This document shows, piece by piece, positions 1 to 5,765 of a DNA stretch of 6,040 nucleotides. Each line of letters opens with the position of its first letter. Position 1 is the stretch's first letter. The notes beneath the pieces were generated by a model. The model saw only the letters and a list, made by a program, of their open reading frames with translations, was not told where the DNA came from and did not search any database. Both the position numbers and the translations under genes were made by a program. Source of the DNA: DATJBC01 sp035515515 (GTDB lineage Bacteria; Actinomycetota; Acidimicrobiia; Acidimicrobiales; UBA8190); assembly GCA_035515515.1 (NCBI GenBank), contig DATJBC010000017.1, positions 1 to 6,040 of the forward strand, written 5' to 3'.

Positions 1-431
1 CGCTGGCCGGGCTGTTCGTGGCCCCGTGGGTGATCGCCGGCCCGCGCGCCTTCTGGGAGGGGGCCGTCGCCTACAACCTCCGCGTGCCGCCCCGGGTCGA
101 CTCGCTGTCGTTGTTCCGCACGGCCACGTTGTGGGGCTGGCAGCCCGCCTTCGGCGTCGTGGTGGCGGCCACCCTGGCGTCCGTGGCCCTGGCGTGGTGG
201 CGCCTGCCCCGCGACACCTACGGGTTCCTGCTCGGTGCGGCCTCGGTCACGGCCGTGTTCAACGTCGCCAACAAGCAGACGTTCTTCAACGAGTGGGCGT
301 TCAGCGCGGGCCTGGCGCTGGCCGCGGTGGTGTTCCTCGGCGCCGATGCGCGCCGCGCCGACGGCGCGTCGCCGCACCGTGTGCCGTCGGATGGCGCACC
401 GCCGCCCGTGGTGGTGGCGGCCGCGGATTGA
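1..431 (+). CDS. Integral membrane protein, GT-C/GT87-like glycosyltransferase (C-terminal part)
   Basis: This is the C-terminal end of a larger protein. The frame is open from base 3 to a TGA at 429-431, giving 142 visible residues, and no start is present in the window. The segment has hydrophobic stretches (for example FGVVVAATLASVALAWW and LALAAVVFLG) separated by short loops, and ends in a polar Ala/Pro-rich tail that is probably cytoplasmic. The loop motif FWEGAVAYNLRVPPRVDSLS, and later NKQTFFNEWAFSAGLAL, resemble the conserved C-terminal region of polytopic mannosyl/arabinosyl-type transferases that use polyprenyl-phosphate sugars (GT87/DUF2029-like, GT-C fold). That match is from memory of the family, so the substrate is unknown. 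The gene converges on the GT39 gene, with only 14 bp between the two stop codons and no obvious hairpin plus T-run terminator. The internal GTG at 18 is not a true start, because the frame continues upstream of it. Confidence 0.7.
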   Translation, partial: LAGLFVAPWVIAGPRAFWEGAVAYNLRVPPRVDSLSLFRTATLWGWQPAFGVVVAATLASVALAWWRLPRDTYGFLLGAASVTAVFNVANKQTFFNEWAFSAGLALAAVVFLGADARRADGASPHRVPSDGAPPPVVVAAAD

Positions 432-445
432 ACGCGGGGCGGGGC

Positions 446-2701
446 TCAGCGGGCGGCGGCCAGGTCGTAGAGGGTCACCCCCGACACCGTCTCGGCGCTG
501 AAGTGGCTCTCGACCCACGACGTGATCTCGCTCGCCGTGGTGCCGGTGCCACCCGTGCCGGGGCCGCCCCCTCCGGCGATGAAGTAGTGGATCTTGCCCT
601 CCGCCACGTACGTCTCGAATTGCGCCAACGTGGGGGCGGGGTCGGTCCCGTTGAAGCCGCCCACGGCCATCACGGGGTCGTCCGTCGCCAGCTGGTAGCC
701 GGCCGCCGAGTTCGAGTTCACGGTGGCCGCCACCCACACGTAGCGCGACGCGTCGGACTCGAGCGCCCGGACGACGGCCCGGCCCGGCGTGCTGGCCGAC
801 AGGAAGCCCCCACCGGGCCCGCCCGCCGCGCCCGCGGCACCTCCCCGGGCGGCTGCGCCCGGGGAGGCTCCCGGCGCGCCTCCCGTGTTGGGGGGGCCGA
901 CGCCGCCGCCGGGGCCGCCCGGTGAGCCTGCGCCCCCGGGCCCGCCCGGACCGGCGGCGTTGGAGCGGCCCGCGGCGCCCAACCCGACACCCGGCCGGCC
1001 CGCTCCGGGCGCACCCGCTCCGCCGAGGCCGGCGAAGGCCCCCGGTCGCCCGAGGCCGCCGCGTCCGCCCCCGGGCCCACCGGGGCCCGAGGACGACGCC
1101 GGTCCGGCCGAGGGGATGGCCCCGTGGTGGGGCGTGGCCGCCGTGTCGAGGGCGTAGGCGGCCGGCGCGGCCAGGGCGACGCCCACGCCCAACGCTCCCA
1201 GGAGGGCGGCCGCCGGCCCCCGCCGGACCGTGACGGCGACGAGCAGCGCCGCCCCGAGCCCCACGGCGAGCACCGTGGTGCGCAACCACGGCAGCCACTG
1301 CGGTGTCCGCTCCAGCACGGCGAAGGCCCACACCGAGGTGGCCGCCAGGGACAGTGCCAGGGCGCCGCGCGCCACGGGCCGGTGCCGCTCGGCCCACAGC
1401 GTGGCGGCCCCGATCCCCACCAGCGCGCCGATGGCCGGCGCCAGGGCCACCGAGTAGTAGGGGTGGATGATGCCCCGGGCGAAGCTGATCACCACCATGG
1501 TCACCACCAGCCAGCCGCCCCAGATGGCGAGGGAGGCGCGGGCCCGGTCGGATCGCCCGCGGCGACGCCACAGCCAGGCGCACGCCAGCGCCAGGATGGC
1601 GGCGCCGGGGATGAGCCAGGAGATCTGGCCGCCGAACTCGGCGCTGAAGAAGCGCGTCCAGCCCGTGGGCCCCCACATCGACCCTGCGGGGCCGGCCCCG
1701 CCCACGCTGCCCGACTCGCTCCCCGACAGGCGGCCGAAGCCGTTGTAGCCGAAGATCAGGTTGAGGATGCTGTTGTCCCGCGAGCCGCCCACGTAGGGGC
1801 GGTCGGCGGCGGGGGTGAGCGCCACGGCCGCCACCCACCAGCCCGAGGACACCACCAGGGCCGCCGCCGCCACCGCCAGCTGCCACAGGCGCCGGCGAAG
1901 GGACGTCGGGGCGGCCACGAGGTAGACGAGCACGAGCGCGGGGACCACCAGGAAGGCCTGCATCATCTTCGTGATGAACCCGGTGCCCACCGCGGCCATG
2001 GCCAGCACGAGCCACCCGCTGCCGGCGCGCTCCAGGGCGCGCACGGTGGCGTACGCCGCCGCGGTGAGCAACAGGACGAGCAGCGCGTCGGGGTTGTTGT
2101 AGCGGAACATGAGCGCCGCCACCGGGGTGGTGGCGAGCACCAGTCCGGCGAGCAGCGCCGCCCCGGGACGGAAGGCGCGCCGGACGGCGCTGTAGAGCAG
2201 CGCCACGGACGCCACGCCTTCGGGCGCCTGGGGGACGAGGATGCTCCACGCGTTGACGCCGAAGATGCGCGCCGAGAGCTCCATCACCCACAACGCCGCA
2301 GGGGGCTTGTCGACGGTGATGAAGCTCGCCGCGTCGGACGAGCCGAAGAAGAACGCCTTCCAGCTGCGCGTCCCGGCCTGCACCGCCGCGGAGTAGAACG
2401 AGTTGGCCCATCCCGACGCGCCGAGGTCCCACAGATAGAGCAGGGCGGTGGCGCCCAGCAGCGTGAGCAGCGCGGGGCGCACCCAGGCCGGGTCGTCGGG
2501 GCGGCCCCGCCAGGCCCGCCGGGCCCAGCCGGGGCGCGGCCTCCCGCCGTCGTATCCGGGGAGGGGCACGGTCCCGGGGGGAGGCCCCCCGGCGACGGCC
2601 ACCCCGGGCGGGTCCGCGCCGGGAGGTGCCCCCGGCCCCCGCAGGAGGTCGCCGGGGGCGAGCGCGGCGGCGTGGTCGGCGGGCAGGACGTCGCTGCTCA
2701 T
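446..2701 (-). CDS. Family 39 (YkcB-like) polyprenyl-phosphate-sugar glycosyltransferase, multipass membrane protein
   Basis: This 751-residue enzyme is expected to take a sugar from a polyprenyl-phosphate carrier and transfer it to an acceptor outside the membrane. Residues 1-72 are a Pro/Gly-rich, probably cytoplasmic tail. About 11-12 membrane segments span roughly 73-517. The PMT/ArnT-type core includes WANSFYSAAVQAG (98-110), WKAFFFGSSD (114-123), the TVDKPP motif (129-134; the Lys is a likely carrier-phosphate ligand) and NNPDALLVLLL (202-212). A Gly/Ala/Pro-rich linker (531-632) precedes a C-terminal extracytoplasmic domain (about 636-751) with RYVWVAA, PVMAVGGFNG and HYFIAGGGG, as in YkcA/YkcB-like proteins. 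The ATG at 2701 is chosen over an in-frame upstream start at 2782 for two reasons. It forms an ATGA overlap with the stop of the upstream GT2-GtrA gene, and it has a GAGGAG Shine-Dalgarno 6 nt before it. The sugar and acceptor are unknown. The usual Asp-Glu pair of the first loop appears as Ala-Asn (99-100), which I recall as normal for this subfamily. Confidence 0.9.
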   Translation of the reverse strand: MSSDVLPADHAAALAPGDLLRGPGAPPGADPPGVAVAGGPPPGTVPLPGYDGGRPRPGWARRAWRGRPDDPAWVRPALLTLLGATALLYLWDLGASGWANSFYSAAVQAGTRSWKAFFFGSSDAASFITVDKPPAALWVMELSARIFGVNAWSILVPQAPEGVASVALLYSAVRRAFRPGAALLAGLVLATTPVAALMFRYNNPDALLVLLLTAAAYATVRALERAGSGWLVLAMAAVGTGFITKMMQAFLVVPALVLVYLVAAPTSLRRRLWQLAVAAAALVVSSGWWVAAVALTPAADRPYVGGSRDNSILNLIFGYNGFGRLSGSESGSVGGAGPAGSMWGPTGWTRFFSAEFGGQISWLIPGAAILALACAWLWRRRGRSDRARASLAIWGGWLVVTMVVISFARGIIHPYYSVALAPAIGALVGIGAATLWAERHRPVARGALALSLAATSVWAFAVLERTPQWLPWLRTTVLAVGLGAALLVAVTVRRGPAAALLGALGVGVALAAPAAYALDTAATPHHGAIPSAGPASSSGPGGPGGGRGGLGRPGAFAGLGGAGAPGAGRPGVGLGAAGRSNAAGPGGPGGAGSPGGPGGGVGPPNTGGAPGASPGAAARGGAAGAAGGPGGGFLSASTPGRAVVRALESDASRYVWVAATVNSNSAAGYQLATDDPVMAVGGFNGTDPAPTLAQFETYVAEGKIHYFIAGGGGPGTGGTGTTASEITSWVESHFSAETVSGVTLYDLAAAR
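806..1111 (-). repeat. Low-complexity Gly/Ala/Pro-rich linker coding segment inside the GT39 gene
   Basis: This stretch codes for residues 531-632 of the GT39 protein. By my count about 45 of 102 residues are Gly, the rest being mostly Ala, Pro and Ser. It contains irregular GGPGG- and GAPGAG-like units and no exact tandem period. It joins the last membrane segment to the folded extracytoplasmic C-terminal domain, so it is probably a flexible spacer on the outer side of the membrane. The opposite strand reads as a Pro-rich open frame, which is a by-product of the GGN/GCN composition. The segment may vary in length between strains and is hard to sequence and assemble. Confidence 0.85.
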
Positions 2702-4065
2702 GGGGAGCTCCTCGGGGTGGACGTCGGGACGGGGACGGGACGGGGGGCACCGCGCCGGGGGCGGACGTCGCGGAACACCCACGCCCGGAACAAGAGGAAG
2801 CGCGCCGCGGTGGCCAGGGCGCCCGCCACGAGCAGCACGCCGATCTCGGCTTGCCGTCCGGCGTCGGGGAACAGGTGGTGCAGCTGCACCAGCGCGCCGC
2901 TCGTGAGCGCCAGGCCCAGGCCGAAGACGGCCAGGCCCTGGAATTGGTGCCGGACGTGCGAGGCGCGGCTGCGCACCTCGAAGGTCACCCGCCGGTTGAC
3001 GGCGGTGTTGGTCACGGCGGTGGCGAGGAGCGACAGGGCGTTGGCCGCCAGGGCCGGCATCCCCTGACGCAGGACCAGGTAGAGCAGCAGGTAGGCGACC
3101 GTGCTCAGCACCCCGATCGCCGAGAACCGCGCCAGCTGGGTGACGAGGCCGGGGCGGGGGTGGTCCCCGGCCTCGTCACCCGCGTCCGCCTCGTCACCGG
3201 CGTCGAGCAGCGTGGCGAGCGGAAGGCGTCCCGTGATGAGCCCGCGGGCCAGGCGGGCGATGCCCTTGAGGTCGGCGGCCGCCGTGGCGAGCACGTCGAC
3301 GCGGGAATCGGGGTCGTCGACCCAGTCCACGGGGATCTCGTGGATGCGCATGCCGGCGCGCTGGGCCAGGAAGAGGAGCTCGGTGTCGAAGAACCACCCG
3401 GTGTCCTCGACGAGCGGCAACAGGGCGCGGGCCCGGTCCGCCCGGATGGCCTTGAATCCGCACTGGGCGTCGGAGAACCGCGTGGCGAGGGCGGTGCGGA
3501 GCAGCAGGTTGTAGCCGCGCGAGATGAGCTCGCGCTTGGGTCCGCGCACCACCCGCGCCCCGGTGGCCAGGCGGGTGCCGATGGCCACGTCGCTGTGCCC
3601 CGACACGAGCGGTGCCACCAGCGGGAGGACGGCCGCCAGGTCGGTGGAGAGGTCGACGTCCATGTAGGCCAGCACGGCGGCGTCGCTCGCCGACCACACG
3701 GCGCGCAGGGCCCGGCCACGGCCCTTCTCCTCGAGGCGCACGGCCCGGACGAAGGGGAGCTCGTGCGCCAGGGCGCGGGCGATCTCCCAGGTGCCGTCGG
3801 CGCTGGCGTTGTCGGCCACCGTGATGCGGAAGCCAAACGGCAGGTTCCGCAGCAGATAGCCGTGCAGCCGGCGCACGCTCGGCTCGAGATCGTGTTCCTC
3901 GTTGTGCACCGGGACCACGACGTCGACGTCGGGGGCGGACGCCCCCTCGACCCGCTCCGCCGCGCCGGCGGTGGCGGGGGGCTCGACGAGGCGGGCCGCC
4001 GGTCGGGCGCCGCCGAGGTCGCGGGCGGCTGCGGGCCGGGGCCGCCGCAGCGTGGTGTCGCTCAT
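2698..4065 (-). CDS. Bifunctional family 2 glycosyltransferase / GtrA-family membrane protein
   Basis: This 455-residue fusion should make a polyprenyl-phosphate sugar at the inner membrane face and help flip it. Residues 1-45 are a disordered Ala/Pro/Arg-rich leader. Residues 46-260 form a DPM1-like GT-A domain. VDVVVPVHNEE (47-57) is the nucleotide-binding start. VADNASADGTW (83-93) and EKGRGRALRAV (113-123) are typical of polyprenyl-phosphate glycosyltransferases. YMDVDLSTD (134-142) carries the metal-binding DxD, and DAQCGFKAIRAD (199-210) follows. An acidic linker (288-300) leads to a GtrA domain (about 310-433) with four predicted membrane helices and the family-like VTNTAVNRRVTFE (351-363) and AWVFRD ends. 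The gene is first in the operon, and its TGA overlaps the GT39 ATG as ATGA. The start is ATG 4065. A TTG at 4128 would add 21 residues. Neither has a strong Shine-Dalgarno, so the start is less certain than the function. The sugar nucleotide cannot be told from the sequence. Confidence 0.92.
   Translation of the reverse strand: MSDTTLRRPRPAAARDLGGARPAARLVEPPATAGAAERVEGASAPDVDVVVPVHNEEHDLEPSVRRLHGYLLRNLPFGFRITVADNASADGTWEIARALAHELPFVRAVRLEEKGRGRALRAVWSASDAAVLAYMDVDLSTDLAAVLPLVAPLVSGHSDVAIGTRLATGARVVRGPKRELISRGYNLLLRTALATRFSDAQCGFKAIRADRARALLPLVEDTGWFFDTELLFLAQRAGMRIHEIPVDWVDDPDSRVDVLATAAADLKGIARLARGLITGRLPLATLLDAGDEADAGDEAGDHPRPGLVTQLARFSAIGVLSTVAYLLLYLVLRQGMPALAANALSLLATAVTNTAVNRRVTFEVRSRASHVRHQFQGLAVFGLGLALTSGALVQLHHLFPDAGRQAEIGVLLVAGALATAARFLLFRAWVFRDVRPRRGAPRPVPVPTSTPRSSP
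2708..2713 (-). promoter_or_regulatory. Ribosome binding site deciding the GT39 start
   Basis: On the minus strand GAGGAG lies 6 nt before the ATG at 2701, inside the last codons of the GT2-GtrA gene. It is the only strong Shine-Dalgarno near the candidate starts. It supports the 751-residue form and coupled translation across the ATGA overlap. Confidence 0.75.
3171..3206 (-). repeat. Imperfect 18-bp tandem duplication in the GT2-GtrA linker
   Basis: Two adjacent 18-bp units (3171-3188 and 3189-3206) differ at three positions. They keep the reading frame and encode the repeated acidic hexapeptide DAGDEA/DAGDEA between the GT2 and GtrA domains. This looks like a small slippage duplication in a flexible inter-domain linker. 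Confidence 0.7.
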
Positions 4066-4209
4066 GGACCGCAGTGTCCCCAGCCAACCCGTGGCTCCCG
4101 TCAGCCCCGGCTGTGCGCCAGCTGACAATGTCGGGCGCGTCCCGCCCGGCCCGGGCGGCCGGAGCGGGCTCTGGGGCCCGCGCCGTGGCCGGTGGCCGCG
4201 CGGGTCAGC
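4066..4209. other. Intergenic region: leader of the GT2-GT39 operon and end of the DUF1697 operon
   Basis: These 144 bp lie between the DUF1697 stop and the GT2-GtrA start, both on the minus strand. They should hold the promoter of the glycosyltransferase operon if the two operons are transcribed separately. On the minus strand a TTGTCA at 4123-4128 resembles a -35 box, but no convincing -10 follows at 16-18 nt, so no promoter is called. Two kinds of dyad are visible: GTCAGC-N15-GCTGAC (4100-4126) and two strong GC-rich inverted repeats (4142-4181). Confidence 0.6.
4142..4181 (-). terminator. Possible GC-rich terminator-like hairpins downstream of DUF1697
   Basis: Two inverted repeats sit 29-68 bp past the DUF1697 stop. 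CCGCCCGG-C-CCGGGCGG is at 4142-4158, and GCGGGC-N6-GCCCGC is at 4164-4181. Either could form a stable hairpin in RNA. No T-run follows on the minus strand, so this is not a classical intrinsic terminator. U-less GC hairpins have been proposed in high-GC actinobacteria, but chance pairing in such GC-rich DNA is a real alternative. Confidence 0.3.
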
Positions 4210-4728
4210 TCACATGGTGGCGAGCGTGGTGACCGTGCGGAGGTTGCGGGTCGTGGCCATGACACCCAGCTTCCGCTCGAAGAAGGCGTTGGTGAGCTTG
4301 CTCCGGCCGTACCCGTTGGGGCAGTGGATGTAGACGTGGCGACCCGAGATGCGGAACAGGTCGGGCGCGAACCCGTCGGGGTCGAGCGCGCGGACCTTGG
4401 TTGGCGCCGGGGCGGTGCCGAGGAACGTCACGTGCAAGGTGGCCGGGTCGCGGCCCGCCAACGGGTTGCGCCGTATCAGGGCTCCGAGCTGCGCGGGGGT
4501 GTAGAGCAGCACGCCCATCCCCGGGCCCAGCTCCGCTTCCAGGCCCCGCCGCACGCGTGCCGCCACCGACGTGGCCGACCCCGATGCCCCGAAGATCACG
4601 TTGCCGCTCTGGAGGTAGGTCCGTGCGTCGTCGAACCCCGCGGCTGCGAACGCCCGGCGCAGGTCGGCCATGGCCACCGTGCGCCCTCCGACGTTGACGG
4701 CCCGGAGCAGCGCCACGTACGTGGTCAC
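4210..4728 (-). CDS. DUF1697 family protein
   Basis: The 172-residue product matches the small cytosolic DUF1697 family, whose biochemical role is not established. The diagnostic start VTTYVALLRAVNVGGR (1-16) corresponds to the usual M-x-x-Y-V-A-L-L-R-G-I-N-V-G-G of the family. It is followed by DLRRAFAAAGF (22-32) and TYLQSGNVIF (37-46). Near the C-terminus is the conserved GRSKLTNAFFERKLGV (141-156), then TTRNLRTVTTLA. The length is normal for the family and there is no signal peptide or membrane segment. The GTG at 4728 is chosen because it places the family motif at the very N-terminus. The frame stays open upstream to 4974, but those residues only shadow the neighbouring gene. There is no clear Shine-Dalgarno. 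The GTG lies 4 nt after the TGA of the upstream MDMPI-type gene, so translation is probably coupled. The unusual C-terminal Met is the last codon before TGA. Confidence 0.9.
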   Translation of the reverse strand: MTTYVALLRAVNVGGRTVAMADLRRAFAAAGFDDARTYLQSGNVIFGASGSATSVAARVRRGLEAELGPGMGVLLYTPAQLGALIRRNPLAGRDPATLHVTFLGTAPAPTKVRALDPDGFAPDLFRISGRHVYIHCPNGYGRSKLTNAFFERKLGVMATTRNLRTVTTLATM

Positions 4729-4732
4729 GGCG

Positions 4733-5299
4733 TCACGGGCGCCGCCCCGCCAGGTCGAGCAGGCGCTCGCCGAGGGGGGCGTCGTCGGCCACGGTGCCAC
4801 TGGGCCCGGTGCCGAACACCCCGACCTGGCCGATGAAGGGGGCCATGGGCTGCATGGCCGTCCACACCCAGGCCACCAGATCGTCGGGGAGTCGCTCGTC
4901 GGTGCCCGTGGCCCGCGCCAGGTCCCAGCCGTGCAGCAGGTAGTCGCCCGTACGGAACTCGTACAGCCGCACACCGGGGATGTCGCCGGCGGCGAGATGG
5001 TGCACGGTCATGTCGAACGAGGCGGGCCGGGCGAACGCGTCGCGCTCGTCGGCGAAGGCGAGGTCGATCTCCGCCACGAGGTCCTCGTGGGGAACGCCGA
5101 ACGCCAGGCGTGACTCCTCGGCCGAGGCGCCGTCGAGGAGGGCGAGGGTCATGCGGCTGCCCTCCACCATGTGCACCACGAGGGCGCGCACGTCCCATTT
5201 GTCGCAGGGGGTGGGCAGCGTCCACTGGTCCTCGGTCAGCCCGGCGACCTTGCGGCGGGCGAGGTCCTGGGCGGCCACCAGCTCGCTGACGTCTCCCAT
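4733..5299 (-). CDS. TIGR03086-type (MDMPI N-terminal-like/DinB-fold) metal-binding protein
   Basis: The 188-residue cytosolic protein resembles the actinobacterial family related to mycothiol-dependent maleylpyruvate isomerase, a DinB-like four-helix bundle with a metal site. Visible marks are TEDQWTLPTPCDKWDVRALV (22-41, matching the family W-x-x-P-T-P-C-x-x-W-x-V-R-x-L), VVHMVEG (41-47) and the signature HGWDLARATG (123-132). By analogy with the His-Glu-His ligands of MDMPI, His43, Asp119 and His123 are the likely metal ligands. The D-x3-H spacing matches the family E-x3-H. The substrate is unknown. Family members are often guessed to be thiol-dependent transferases or isomerases, but that is not shown here. 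The ATG at 5299 has a good upstream ribosome site. The longer open frame upstream reads into the tRNA and is spurious. It is the first gene of a two-gene operon with DUF1697. Confidence 0.88.
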   Translation of the reverse strand: MGDVSELVAAQDLARRKVAGLTEDQWTLPTPCDKWDVRALVVHMVEGSRMTLALLDGASAEESRLAFGVPHEDLVAEIDLAFADERDAFARPASFDMTVHHLAAGDIPGVRLYEFRTGDYLLHGWDLARATGTDERLPDDLVAWVWTAMQPMAPFIGQVGVFGTGPSGTVADDAPLGERLLDLAGRRP

Positions 5300-5303
5300 C
5301 GTG

Positions 5304-5311
5304 CTCCCTTC
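5304..5311 (-). promoter_or_regulatory. Ribosome binding site of the MDMPI-type gene
   Basis: On the minus strand GAAGGGAG lies 4 nt before the ATG at 5299. It supports this start over in-frame upstream codons that would run through the tRNA. Confidence 0.6.
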
Positions 5312-5350
5312 TCTGTCGCTCTGTGGCCGTGAGACCGGCCCCGTTCTTTG

Positions 5351-5368
5351 CCCGGCGCACGGGCCGGG
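5351..5368 (-). terminator. Hairpin between tRNA-Leu and the MDMPI-type gene
   Basis: CCCGGC-N6-GCCGGG is a perfect 6-bp stem located 45 nt after the encoded CCA of the tRNA. On the minus strand it is followed by CAAAGAACGGGG, not a T-run. It may end the tRNA transcript or be part of the leader of the MDMPI-type gene. The 5300-5412 gap also contains an imperfect direct repeat (5372-5407). Confidence 0.3.
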
Positions 5369-5371
5369 TGT

Positions 5372-5407
5372 CGGTGGTGCAGGCGTGGACGGTGGTGCGG
5401 ACGTGAC
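5372..5407. repeat. Imperfect 18-bp direct repeat just downstream of tRNA-Leu
   Basis: Two adjacent 18-bp units, each starting CGGTGGTGC (5372-5389 and 5390-5407), match at 14 of 18 positions. They lie in the 3' flank of the tRNA with no gene over them. No integrase gene is present, so there is no reason to call this an attachment site. Confidence 0.4.
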
Positions 5408-5412
5408 TCGTT

Positions 5413-5765
<353 letters not shown>

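Noticed and set aside
26..925. 299-residue + strand frame overlapping the left gene
   Set aside because: It is an Arg/Gly-rich shadow frame. The frame ending at 431 has membrane-protein character and family-like motifs.
789..1157. 122-residue Pro-rich + strand frame that looks like a proline-rich or collagen-like protein
   Set aside because: It is the complement of the Gly-rich linker of the GT39 protein. GGN and GCN codons read backwards give CCN and GCN codons.
2702..2782. N-terminal extension of the GT39 protein to an upstream start
   Set aside because: It would overlap the GT2-GtrA gene by about 80 bp with a Pro/Arg-rich peptide. The ATG at 2701 has a strong Shine-Dalgarno and an ATGA junction.
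1124..3067. 647-residue open frame on the + strand
   Set aside because: It is antisense to the GT39 gene and the end of the GT2-GtrA gene. The translation is low-complexity Gly/Arg/Gln/His-rich with no recognisable domain. Long antisense frames are expected in DNA this GC-rich.
2626..4125. 499-residue open frame on the + strand
   Set aside because: It mirrors the GT2-GtrA gene, whose domains are unmistakable on the minus strand. The + strand product is rich in Gly, Arg, Glu and Gln and shows no family motif.
4066..4128. TTG start at 4128 for the GT2-GtrA protein
   Set aside because: It has no Shine-Dalgarno and adds 21 non-conserved residues. The ATG at 4065 is favoured, though its own ribosome site is weak.
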